Origin: Salinicoccus cyprini
GTDB taxonomy: Bacteria; Bacillota; Bacilli; Staphylococcales; Salinicoccaceae
NCBI RefSeq assembly: GCF_007713705.1
Contig: NZ_VMSJ01000006.1
Coordinates: forward strand, 1-64,000
DNA length: 64,000 nt
Reading direction: 5' to 3'
Shown: one piece after another, positions 18,106-25,572 of the stretch
How positions within the stretch are numbered: position 1 is the stretch's first letter
Layout: each line of letters starts with the position of its first letter
Translations under genes and position numbers: made by a program
The notes under the pieces: model-generated
What the model was told of the DNA's origin: nothing
The model's database searches: none
Seen by the model: only the letters and a program-made list of their open reading frames with translations

Positions 18106-18705
18106 TTACTGTTGGCAGTTCCTTTCGGTCAGCCAGCTGGAGAAGGCCAGCAGCGAATCGAAGCGGTAATCCGCATCGAGTGTCTTATTTTCACTGCTGC
18201 TGATAAAAACCGTATGTGTCCCAGCTTTCTGGCCAGCCAGAATATCAGGCACCCTGTCACCGACCATGTAGCTGTCCTGAAGTGAAATATCATGACGTCT
18301 GGCGAGATCAATAATCATCCCAGCTTCCGGTTTTCTGCAACGACACCCGGCATCCGGCCTGTGCGAACAGTAGGCGATGTCATCCACATGGGCACCATAT
18401 TTCTCAAGTTTTCCGAGCAGTGCTTCATGGATGGTCTCGAGATCCATCTCACTCATGAACCCAAGACCTACGCCACCCTGGTTGGTGACGATAAAGACTT
18501 TCCATCCAGCTTCATTGAACTGTCTGACTGCTTCAGGTACGCCCCGAAGAAGGAAAAGGTCTTCTGGGTGGTTGACGAACTTCACCCGCTTCGTGAGGAC
18601 TTCATTGATGACACCATCCCGGTCGAGAAAGACTGCCTTCTGCCCTGTCGTTCCGTGCCCTCTCCCTCTGTCGTCGATGCTTGCCATATATTCATCAATG
18701 TTCAC
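18106..18705 (-). CDS. GmhB-like HAD-IIIA phosphatase
   Basis: This 199-residue HAD hydrolase has motif I DRDGVINE, motif II FIVTNQGG, the zinc-binding loop CSHRPDAGCRCRKP and motif IV MVGDRVPDI. These are the marks of the D-glycero-heptose-1,7-bisphosphate phosphatase / histidinol-phosphatase group. Gram-positive cocci have no lipopolysaccharide heptose, so the true substrate is probably another sugar bisphosphate. The start is GTG 18705, preceded by AAAGGAAG. A 20-residue N-terminal extension is predicted before the HAD core. It is divergent from the desaturase gene. Confidence 0.85.
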   Translation of the reverse strand: MNIDEYMASIDDRGRGHGTTGQKAVFLDRDGVINEVLTKRVKFVNHPEDLFLLRGVPEAVRQFNEAGWKVFIVTNQGGVGLGFMSEMDLETIHEALLGKLEKYGAHVDDIAYCSHRPDAGCRCRKPEAGMIIDLARRHDISLQDSYMVGDRVPDILAGQKAGTHTVFISSSENKTLDADYRFDSLLAFSSWLTERNCQQ

Positions 18706-18795
18706 CGTGTCACTTCCTTTCTGTTTTCATCGTGATGCTTTCATTTAACCATAAATCGTATTTTATATGTAGAAGTACACGTTTAGTTTGTATAT

Positions 18796-18809
18796 ATGAC
18801 AAATGTCAT
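18796..18809. promoter_or_regulatory. Perfect palindrome upstream of des, candidate DesR operator
   Basis: ATGACA-AA-TGTCAT lies 90 bases before the des start codon and about 65 bases before a TAGAAT-type -10 (18856-18861) that has no good -35. That pattern fits an activator-dependent promoter. Assignment to DesR is inferred from the adjacent desK-desR genes. Confidence 0.5.
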
Positions 18810-18898
18810 GTCTTATTGCTGACACTTGCTTCTACGCCATCCAGTCGGCATGAATTAGAATGAAGATAATAAGATTTTCAGAAAAGAGGTTCTTCCTA

Positions 18899-19921
18899 AT
18901 GTCCAAACAGAAACAGGCTCAGCTCAGGAAAGACGTCATGCCATTCGCCAAATCACAGACGAAGGCAAGTATCATCCAGCTGTTCAACACGATTCTTCCA
19001 TTCTTTGCACTATGGTTCCTGGCGTACCAGTCACTCAGCATATCATTCTGGCTCAGTCTGGTATTCAGCATCGGCGCTGCAGGGTTCATGATCCGCACAT
19101 TCATCATCTTCCACGATTGTGCCCACCAGTCTTTCTTCAAAAGTAAGAAGTGGAACACCTTCTTTGGAACATTGACCGGAATCATCACACACTTTGCTTT
19201 TGAAAAGTGGAAACGTGAGCACTCCATCCACCACGCAACGAGTGGTAACCTCGACAAACGTGGCATCGGTGACATCTGGGTCATGACTGTCGAAGAATAT
19301 GAAGCGGCCGGCAGATGGGAAAGGCTCCAGTACCGCCTGTATAGAAATCCCCTCATCATGTTCGGTCTTGGACCGCTATCGCTGTTCCTGCATGCCAACC
19401 GCTTCAACCGCAAAGGTGCGAAGAAGAAGGAGAGCATGAACACATATCTGATCAACGTATCGCTCGTCGCAATCTATTGCCTGATCGGCTTTACGCTTGG
19501 CTGGCATGTGCTTCTGATGGTCCAACTGCCGATCATCTACGTTGCAGGCATGCTCGGCATCTGGCTGTTCTACGTCCAGCATCAGTTTGAAGATTCCTAT
19601 TTTGAGAATGAAGCGGAGTGGGACTATGTAAAGGCCGCTGTCGATGGCAGCTCCTACTACAAGCTGCCGAAGTGGCTCGAGTGGATGACAGGCAGCATCG
19701 GCTATCACCACGTCCACCACCTGGCACCGAGAGTACCGAACTACTCATTGGAGAAGGCACATGAAAGTACGCCGCCGCTCCACCAGGCAACGACCATCAC
19801 TTTGAAATCAAGTCTCGAATCCATCAAGTTCAGGCTCTATGACGAAAAGGAAAAGACCTTCGTCACTTTCCGTGAAATGAAAGAGAAAATGAATGCTAAA
19901 CAGCACGCAAGTGTGGAATAG
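18899..19921 (+). CDS. des: Membrane fatty acid desaturase
   Basis: This acyl-lipid desaturase puts a double bond into membrane phospholipid acyl chains to restore fluidity in the cold. The 340-residue integral membrane protein has the three iron-binding His boxes: HDCAH (72-76), HSIHH (108-112) and HHVHH near residue 270. Several membrane helices lie between them. ATG 18899 gives the start MSKQKQ; a longer frame to 18860 lacks a ribosome site. A two-component system of the DesK/DesR type follows directly, which strengthens the call. A hairpin separates des from desK. Confidence 0.92.
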   Translation: MSKQKQAQLRKDVMPFAKSQTKASIIQLFNTILPFFALWFLAYQSLSISFWLSLVFSIGAAGFMIRTFIIFHDCAHQSFFKSKKWNTFFGTLTGIITHFAFEKWKREHSIHHATSGNLDKRGIGDIWVMTVEEYEAAGRWERLQYRLYRNPLIMFGLGPLSLFLHANRFNRKGAKKKESMNTYLINVSLVAIYCLIGFTLGWHVLLMVQLPIIYVAGMLGIWLFYVQHQFEDSYFENEAEWDYVKAAVDGSSYYKLPKWLEWMTGSIGYHHVHHLAPRVPNYSLEKAHESTPPLHQATTITLKSSLESIKFRLYDEKEKTFVTFREMKEKMNAKQHASVE

Positions 19922-19930
19922 CAGAACAGA

Positions 19931-19967
19931 TGGAAATCCTCCCGATTCGTCAGGGGGATTTTTTATT
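19931..19967 (+). terminator. Terminator after des
   Basis: AATCCTCCC pairs with GGGGGATT around a loop and TTTTTA follows. Some read-through into desK remains possible. Confidence 0.7.
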
Positions 19968-20041
19968 TACACGCTTTTATAAAAACACAAACCTGTTAAA
20001 CTGGAAAAGATAAGAGATGAACTGAAAGGAGGCGGATGCAC

Positions 20042-21166
20042 ATGCGGGACTGGTATCATATATTTCCAAAGAATACGGGCCTGAGTCTATACATATGGAT
20101 CATTTTCTGTGTCCTTCCTTTCTATTTCATCTTCCGTTCAACATCGTTATGGGAAATTGTTTTCGGCATCATCATGACCATGCTCTTCTTTACGGTCTCC
20201 TGGCTGACATTCAATAGGCGGGGGCCGCTGATCTATATCGGACTGAGCATAGAATTTGCCATCAATATTGTGATGACTGTACTGTACAGCTACGTTTATT
20301 TTGCACTGTTTGTTGCATTCTTCATCGGTAATATCAGCAGCAAGGCCGGATTCATCTCGATGTATGTCATTCATCTGGTGACGACGGTCACTGCCATCAC
20401 CTTCGGCTTCTTCTACAATTACACCGTGCTGCTCGTTCACCTGCCATTTCTCATCATGACAGTGCTCGGCGTGATACTGGTACCAATCAACCAGTATAAC
20501 CGTCTCAAGCAGGAGGCACTGGAATCAAAGCTTGAGGATGCCAATCTGAAAATCGCCGAGCTTGCCATTGTGGAGGAACGTCACAGAATCGCCCGTGACC
20601 TGCATGATACGCTTGGTCAGAAGCTGTCGATGATCGGTCTGAAAAGTGAGCTTTCAAGAAAACTGATAGACAAGGATGCCGAGGCCGCAAAGCACGAACT
20701 TGAAGATATCCAGTCGACTTCAAGGCAGGCACTGAAGGAAGTCAGGGAAATGATCAGTGATATGAAGGAAGCGAGTCTCGAAAATGAGATCGAGCATGTG
20801 AAAAAGCTGATGGATGCAGCACAGATCCGTTATGATATCACTACGGAGGGAGAGTTCAAACAGCTGCCGGTGCTGGTCGAGAACGTACTCAGCATGTGCT
20901 TGAAAGAGGCCGTGACCAATGTAGTGAAGCACAGCCAGGCACAGCTCTGTGTCATTGAAATGATTGATACGAATCGGGATATATTGATGAAGATCATGGA
21001 TAATGGGGAAGGCGACGAAGTTGTGATACAGCCTGGTCATGGACTCCAGGGCATGAAAGAGCGTCTATCCTTCGTCAATGGCGCACTTCATATTACGAAT
21101 AACAAAGATGGATTTGAAATCAACATTACAGTACCGAAAGTATTGAAACAGATAGAGGAGGAATGA
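20042..21166 (+). CDS. desK: Thermosensor histidine kinase DesK
   Basis: DesK senses membrane order through its transmembrane part and acts as kinase or phosphatase on DesR. The protein has about five membrane helices (residues 15-150). A linker coiled coil follows, then the HisKA_3 motif ERHRIARDLHDTLGQKLS with phospho-acceptor His188 (same number as in Bacillus DesK), and an HATPase domain (CLKEAVTNVVKHS, DNGEG, GHGLQGM). ATG 20042 is preferred over ATG 20036 because AAGGAGG at 20026-20032 is 9 bases from it. The end is 2 bases before the chosen desR start. Confidence 0.95.
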   Translation: MRDWYHIFPKNTGLSLYIWIIFCVLPFYFIFRSTSLWEIVFGIIMTMLFFTVSWLTFNRRGPLIYIGLSIEFAINIVMTVLYSYVYFALFVAFFIGNISSKAGFISMYVIHLVTTVTAITFGFFYNYTVLLVHLPFLIMTVLGVILVPINQYNRLKQEALESKLEDANLKIAELAIVEERHRIARDLHDTLGQKLSMIGLKSELSRKLIDKDAEAAKHELEDIQSTSRQALKEVREMISDMKEASLENEIEHVKKLMDAAQIRYDITTEGEFKQLPVLVENVLSMCLKEAVTNVVKHSQAQLCVIEMIDTNRDILMKIMDNGEGDEVVIQPGHGLQGMKERLSFVNGALHITNNKDGFEINITVPKVLKQIEEE

Positions 21167-21168
21167 AG

Positions 21169-21768
21169 ATGATCCGCATTGTGCTGGCAGAAGACCAGAA
21201 CCTTTTGAGGGGCGCACTTGCTGCACTGCTTGATCTTGAAGAGGATATCACTGTTGTCGGACAAGTATCCAGTGGCGCTGAAGCGCTGGACCTCGTTGCA
21301 AAGGAAGCTCCTGATATCTGTCTGATGGATATAGAAATGCCCGTCATGACGGGTCTTGAGGCAGCGGAGCATCTGAAGGATGCCCCTTGCAAAGTCATTA
21401 TCCTGACAACATTCGCCCGTCCGGGCTATTTCGAGCGGGCGAAAAAGGCGGAAGTGAGCGGCTATCTACTGAAAGACAGCTCGAGCGAGTCACTGGCGCA
21501 GTCGATCCGTCAGATCATGACAGGCAGGCGCATCTATTCCCCTGAGCTGATCGATATTGCGTTTGAAGCAGCCAATCCACTGACAGCACGTGAAATAGAA
21601 ATCATCCAGTCTCTGGCTGAAGGAAAGACTACAAAAGCGATTGCCAAAGATCTGCATCTTTCAAACGGCACAGTCAGAAATTATGTATCGATCATCCTCG
21701 ATAAGCTCAATGTCGACAACCGCATCGAGGCAATTTCAAAAGCGGAGGAAAAAGGCTGGTTGAAATAG
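21169..21768 (+). CDS. desR: Response regulator DesR
   Basis: This is a NarL/LuxR-type response regulator of 199 residues. The receiver domain has phospho-acceptor Asp54 in CLMDIEMP, acidic residues near Asp9 and Lys103 region; the C-terminal LuxR helix-turn-helix is LTAREIEIIQSLAEGKTTKAIAKDL in two pieces. The sequence ILTTFARPGYF and the ending RIEAISKAEEKGW follow Bacillus DesR closely. Phosphorylated DesR activates des. ATG 21169 is used because GAGGAGG at 21155-21161 is correctly spaced; ATG 21163 is too close to it and would overlap desK. Confidence 0.95.
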   Translation: MIRIVLAEDQNLLRGALAALLDLEEDITVVGQVSSGAEALDLVAKEAPDICLMDIEMPVMTGLEAAEHLKDAPCKVIILTTFARPGYFERAKKAEVSGYLLKDSSSESLAQSIRQIMTGRRIYSPELIDIAFEAANPLTAREIEIIQSLAEGKTTKAIAKDLHLSNGTVRNYVSIILDKLNVDNRIEAISKAEEKGWLK

Positions 21769-21796
21769 ATATCCGACTTTCTGAATCGGTTATCGG

Positions 21797-21835
21797 TTAA
21801 CTTCAATCACTGTTCCAGTTATAATGGAACTGGAA
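21797..21835 (+). promoter_or_regulatory. thrC promoter with palindromic operator on the -10
   Basis: TTAACT (21797-21802) and TATAAT (21820-21825) are 17 bases apart. A perfect inverted repeat TTCCAGTT-7-AACTGGAA (21813-21835) spans the -10 and the start point. A repressor bound there would block RNA polymerase. The regulator is unknown. Confidence 0.6.
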
Positions 21836-21891
21836 ACGTTGCAGCAGACCAGGCGTATCTTACACTACATCATGGATCAGGAGCTGATTGA

Positions 21892-23103
21892 ATGAAATAT
21901 AGCTACGTATCACATCTCTACTGTCCGAAGTGCAGCAGTACCTACAGCACAAAAGATCAGCAGCAGCTATGTACATGTGGTTCTCCACTGCTTGTTGCAT
22001 ATGATATGGAAGGCATAAAGAAAAACCTGACACCAGATCATCTGAAAGACCGCAAACCGGATCTATGGAGATATCACGAACTGCTTCCTGTGGAAGACGA
22101 AAGCAATGTCGTTTCACTTGGGGAAGGCATGACCCCACTTGTCCACCTGCCACGTCTCGGTGATGCCATGTCACTAGAAAATCTCTACATAAAGGACGAG
22201 GGGCTTGTACCGACTGGAAGCTTCAAGGCACGGGGTGCAGCAGTCGGTGTGTCGAAAGCGAAGGAACTTGGTGTAGAGGCGCTTGCCATGCCGACCAACG
22301 GTAATGCTGGAGCAGCATGGGCGCTATATGCGGCGAGAGCAGGCATCAGATCGACGATTGTCATGCCTGAGGATGCACCGGAGATCACAAGAAATGAAGT
22401 CGCCATATCAGGGGCTGACCTCTATCTTGTCAACGGTCTGATCAGTGATGCAGGTAAAATTGTCGGAAGTGCCGTCAAGGATCAGGAACTGTATGATGTT
22501 TCTACACTCAAGGAGCCTTACCGGATTGAAGGCAAGAAGACGATGGGGCTGGAAATTGCAGAGCAATTCGGCTTCAATATGCCGGATGTCATTCTGTATC
22601 CGACGGGCGGCGGTGTCGGTCTGATCGGTATCCATAAAGCCTTGAAGGAGCTTAGGACGCTCGGATGGGTGAAAGGCGATCTGCCGAGACTGGTCGCCGT
22701 CCAGGCAAGCGGGTGCGCACCCATCGTCAAAGCATGGGAAGCAGGAGAACGGGAATCCGAGTTCTGGCATGACTCAGAAACAAAAGCCTTCGGCATCAAT
22801 GTACCAAAGGCGCTCGGAGATTTTCTTGTACTCGATGCCCTCTATGAAACAGACGGTTGTGCAATCGCCATCGATGACACGGAGATGCTGCGGGAACAGA
22901 AGCATGTAGCAAATCTTGAAGGCAACTTCGTCTGCCCGGAAGGGGCGGCGGCATTTGCAGCGGCACGCAGACTGAGGGAAAACGGGTGGATTGCTGAAGA
23001 TGAAAAAGTGGTCGTACTGAATACCGGAGCCGGCATAAAATATCCGGATACTGTGGACATCGATCCTATTATGCTCGAAAAGGGCGATGTTCTGCCAAAG
23101 TAG
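21892..23103 (+). CDS. thrC: Threonine synthase
   Basis: Threonine synthase is a PLP enzyme converting O-phospho-homoserine to threonine. The 403-residue protein has an N-terminal zinc-ribbon-like segment (C11, C14, C27, C29). It also has the PLP lysine Lys112 in GSFKARG, the substrate motif TNGNAGAAWA and the glycine-rich TGGGVGLIG. The zinc-ribbon form is common in archaeal/Gram-positive ThrC types. No hom or thrB is adjacent. The closely related cystathionine- or diaminopropionate-type PLP enzymes cannot be wholly excluded. It ends at a hairpin shared with the convergent MBL gene. Confidence 0.85.
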   Translation: MKYSYVSHLYCPKCSSTYSTKDQQQLCTCGSPLLVAYDMEGIKKNLTPDHLKDRKPDLWRYHELLPVEDESNVVSLGEGMTPLVHLPRLGDAMSLENLYIKDEGLVPTGSFKARGAAVGVSKAKELGVEALAMPTNGNAGAAWALYAARAGIRSTIVMPEDAPEITRNEVAISGADLYLVNGLISDAGKIVGSAVKDQELYDVSTLKEPYRIEGKKTMGLEIAEQFGFNMPDVILYPTGGGVGLIGIHKALKELRTLGWVKGDLPRLVAVQASGCAPIVKAWEAGERESEFWHDSETKAFGINVPKALGDFLVLDALYETDGCAIAIDDTEMLREQKHVANLEGNFVCPEGAAAFAAARRLRENGWIAEDEKVVVLNTGAGIKYPDTVDIDPIMLEKGDVLPK

Positions 23104-23128
23104 CCTGCTGATTGGTTTCTTATGTAAT

Positions 23129-23161
23129 AACACCCCGATAGCATTTGCTATCGGGGTGTAC
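23129..23161. terminator. Hairpin between thrC and the MBL-fold gene
   Basis: ACACCCCGATAGCA pairs perfectly with its complement around TT. The T tail is weak on both sides, so efficiency as a terminator is uncertain. Confidence 0.65.
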
Positions 23162-23169
23162 TAGTGTGC

Positions 23170-23949
23170 CTAGAATTCGAGTGTATCTCCATTTTCAGGA
23201 ACAGTCAGCTTGTCGCTGAATCCTTTGTCTTCTGCATACGCTTTAAGGTCAGCTTTGGAAAGGTTCCAGTGGTTTACGGCTTCCATGTGTACAGCAACGA
23301 TGTCTGCTTCAGGTGCTGCTTTGGATACTTCAAGCACGTCGTCTTCTTTCATGACAAGTGAACCGCCGACCAGGAACTGGTTGTCCCCAGCATTGACAAC
23401 AATGACGTCAGGATTGTGGGATTTTATTTCTTCTTCTACACCGTCATACCATACGGTGTCACCAGCAAGATACAATGTCTTCTCGTCTTCATGTTTGAAG
23501 ACAACGCCGCATACAAGTCCTGCAGCCTGGAGGATTTCCCCACGTCCGTGCTCACCTTGTGTTTTTATAAGACTGATGCCTTCAAATGCTGTATCATTGG
23601 AAAGAGGCGTTACATTCGTGAAGCCGGCTTCTGCAACGACATTTTTATCTTCATCATTTTGTGTGAATACAGCGATGTCCTTAGGCAGTGCTTCCACTGC
23701 AGCAGCATCCCAGTGGTCCGGGTGCAGGTGGGTAACGATGACTGCATCTGCTTTTGAGACAACATCTTCAACTGAAACAGGCAATTCCTGAAGCGGGTTG
23801 CGCTGATCCATACGTGGGGCTGGAGCTGGAACGCCGCCTTCGCCCATTGGTGGCAATGCGCCTTTTTCAGAGAGCATTGGATCGATGAGGAAAGTTTTGC
23901 CTGCATATTCAATGAGTGCGGTAGCATTACGCAAATGATTAAATTTCAT
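23170..23949 (-). CDS. Metallo-beta-lactamase-fold hydrolase (UlaG/YtkL-like)
   Basis: This 259-residue soluble protein has the MBL metal motif HLHPDHWD, an earlier LIDP strand, the AGDTVWYDG metal Asp and a late His in VAVHMEAVNHWN. It belongs to the L-ascorbate-6-phosphate lactonase-like/MBL family. The substrate is not deducible. ATG 23949 is supported by AAAAGGAAG; the open frame to 23991 is ignored. It is divergent from an Lrp-type regulator, with a perfect palindrome in the shared region. Confidence 0.85.
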   Translation of the reverse strand: MKFNHLRNATALIEYAGKTFLIDPMLSEKGALPPMGEGGVPAPAPRMDQRNPLQELPVSVEDVVSKADAVIVTHLHPDHWDAAAVEALPKDIAVFTQNDEDKNVVAEAGFTNVTPLSNDTAFEGISLIKTQGEHGRGEILQAAGLVCGVVFKHEDEKTLYLAGDTVWYDGVEEEIKSHNPDVIVVNAGDNQFLVGGSLVMKEDDVLEVSKAAPEADIVAVHMEAVNHWNLSKADLKAYAEDKGFSDKLTVPENGDTLEF

Positions 23950-24076
23950 TAAAAATCTTCCTTTTTGTTTTACTATATTTCCTATACCCATTTTATAATT
24001 TTCAAGTTGCAGATGTACATGGATTCGATAAAGTGTTTAGCCCATTTCACTTTATTTCTGAAAGGAGTTGGGGCAG

Positions 24077-24478
24077 TTGAACGAAACAGATAAGGAAATA
24101 CTCGAGGTGCTTCAGAATAATGGACGCATGACAATGAAAGAACTGGGTGAGAAAGTGCACCTTACAGGCCCTGCTGCGTCGGCAAGAGTGGCCAAGATGG
24201 AGGACCAGGGAATCATCGAAGGGTATACCATCAAGGTCAACCAAGAGAAAATGGGCATGCCGATGCATGTTTTCATAGATATTTTTACCGGCAGTCCCAA
24301 CCATGAGCCATATCTTGCATTCATAGATGAGGAGAAAGAATATGTTGCAAATAATTATAAGGTGAGCGGAGAGAGCTGCTACCTGCTGGAGTGCAGATTT
24401 CCATCAAGCGGTGCATTGGATGAATTTCTGACGGCACTCAGCAGGCATGTAAGCTATAAGGTATCGATTGTAATCTGA
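24077..24478 (+). CDS. Lrp/AsnC-family transcriptional regulator
   Basis: This 133-residue protein has an N-terminal winged helix (TDKEILEVLQNNGRMTMKELG) and a C-terminal RAM/AsnC ligand domain (about 65-130). Lrp-type proteins respond to amino acids and bind as octamers. The start TTG 24077 is chosen because AAAGGAG at 24061-24067 is nine bases away; an earlier TTG at 24068 would be too close. The gene is divergent from the MBL hydrolase. A perfect palindrome at 24028-24055 may be its operator. Confidence 0.88.
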   Translation: MNETDKEILEVLQNNGRMTMKELGEKVHLTGPAASARVAKMEDQGIIEGYTIKVNQEKMGMPMHVFIDIFTGSPNHEPYLAFIDEEKEYVANNYKVSGESCYLLECRFPSSGALDEFLTALSRHVSYKVSIVI

Positions 24479-24490
24479 ATCGTTTCGAAA

Positions 24491-24979
24491 TCAGAGTCCA
24501 ACTCCGTACCATGAGAGTGCCTGATATCCGAAATAGAAGGAAACGAGGGTGAGGATACTGAAAATCAGATTCTCGACCTTGCTCCCTGTACGGATGGTGA
24601 GAGGGAAGCGGACGGTAAGGTTCAGTGGAAAGAACAGTTTGATGCCGCGCTTTGTCCCCATGTCCAGTATGTAGTGGCTGATCATGCCCGTCAAAAGTCC
24701 GTACTTCAGGACATCGTTCGGAAAGAACCGGTCGATAAGAAACGATGCAAGTACCAGAAACAGCAGGCTATGCGTGAAGGTCCGGTGTCCGAAAATCAGA
24801 TTGATGATTCTGGATAGGATGGGAAACCTTTTGCCGATCATGCTGCCGCTATGACAGATGTCGGGCAGGAGGGCACCCGCTATTCCCGCACCGACCATGA
24901 TCAGTGGATTTTCATTTGCTGTATGGGCAACAGCAAGACTGGCTGCGATGCCGCCCAATATATGTGTCTTTCCAGTCAT
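24491..24979 (-). CDS. Membrane-bound metal-dependent hydrolase, YdjM/DUF457 family
   Basis: This 162-residue membrane protein has four to five hydrophobic segments and the YdjM pattern: THILGG at the start, an acidic LLPDICH motif, GHRTFTHS with clustered His, and SHYILDMGT. These His/Asp residues likely bind a metal. The family is LexA-regulated in some bacteria, but no LexA box is visible here. AATAAGGAGG precedes ATG 24979. It is convergent with the Lrp gene, with a 12-base gap and no terminator. Confidence 0.85.
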   Translation of the reverse strand: MTGKTHILGGIAASLAVAHTANENPLIMVGAGIAGALLPDICHSGSMIGKRFPILSRIINLIFGHRTFTHSLLFLVLASFLIDRFFPNDVLKYGLLTGMISHYILDMGTKRGIKLFFPLNLTVRFPLTIRTGSKVENLIFSILTLVSFYFGYQALSWYGVGL

Positions 24980-25121
24980 GATGCGACCTCCTTATTTTTT
25001 ATTGAATAACAATTATAATATATTATATGCGTTTTATCTGTATTTTTATAACATCAAAGATGAATATGTTCACTATTTGAAAATAAATGTTTGGTTTGCG
25101 ACAAATCCGGATATGATTCGA

Positions 25122-25152
25122 ACGATTCACCCAAGAATCGTCATGTTATGAT
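25122..25152 (+). promoter_or_regulatory. ywbE promoter (extended -10) with inverted repeat
   Basis: TG-T-TATGAT (to 25152) is an extended -10. ACGATTC-6-GAATCGT (25122-25141) is a perfect 7-bp inverted repeat where the -35 would be. It could be an operator. Confidence 0.45.
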
Positions 25153-25182
25153 GTATGGAAACGCAATGAGGAGGAAAATGAT

Positions 25183-25377
25183 ATGGATGGTACAAGAAGA
25201 AATGATATAAGGCCGGGAACAAAAGTGAAGGTGGTGCAGAAGCATCATCAGCGTTCCGGTGAACTGACGGAAGGTGTTGTCGCAAAACTGCTGACAAACT
25301 CGGCGACGCATCCGCATGGCATCAAAGTGAAACTCGAGAGCGGCATCGTAGGCAGAGTGAAGGAAATCATCCAATAG
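25183..25377 (+). CDS. ywbE: YwbE family protein (DUF2196)
   Basis: This is a 64-residue basic protein. The motifs RNDIRPG and VKVVQKHHQRSGELTEGVV, and the ending HPHGIKVKLESGIVGRV, are typical of YwbE. It is a conserved small protein of unknown role with a KOW/SH3-like appearance, possibly RNA-binding. GAGGAGGA precedes ATG 25183. Monocistronic, with its own promoter and terminator. Confidence 0.9.
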   Translation: MDGTRRNDIRPGTKVKVVQKHHQRSGELTEGVVAKLLTNSATHPHGIKVKLESGIVGRVKEIIQ

Positions 25378-25397
25378 GAAAAAATACTTCCGTATCG

Positions 25398-25446
25398 AAC
25401 CTCGGATAAATGGTACTTTAAAATGTATCGTTGTCCGGGGTTTTTG
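25398..25446 (+). terminator. Terminator after ywbE
   Basis: AACCTCGGA pairs with TCCGGGGTT (one T-G pair) over a 27-base loop, followed by TTTTT. Confidence 0.7.
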
Positions 25447-25485
25447 TATGCATTGAAAAATTATTGATGCAAACAGATTTCTCTA

Positions 25486-25514
25486 TTGACAGAGCAATGA
25501 AAAAGGATTATGAT
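25486..25514 (+). promoter_or_regulatory. Strong SigA promoter of the YhgE-like gene
   Basis: TTGACA (25486-25491) and TATGAT (25509-25514) are 17 bases apart, close to consensus. Confidence 0.85.
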
Positions 25515-25535
25515 ACATCTCGACTCTAATAAAAG

Positions 25536-25551
25536 TACTTTGAACAAAGTA
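25536..25551. promoter_or_regulatory. Palindrome after the YhgE start point, candidate PadR operator
   Basis: TACTTTG-AA-CAAAGTA is a perfect palindrome centred about 23 bases after the expected start point. The PadR-type gene lies in the same unit. The link is inferred. Confidence 0.55.
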
Positions 25552-25572
25552 TAAGAAGAAAGAAGGAAATAA

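Noticed and set aside
18872-18886. CodY-like sequence before des
   Set aside because: Three mismatches, and it overlaps the ribosome site in a gene with a better explained regulator. Too weak to claim.
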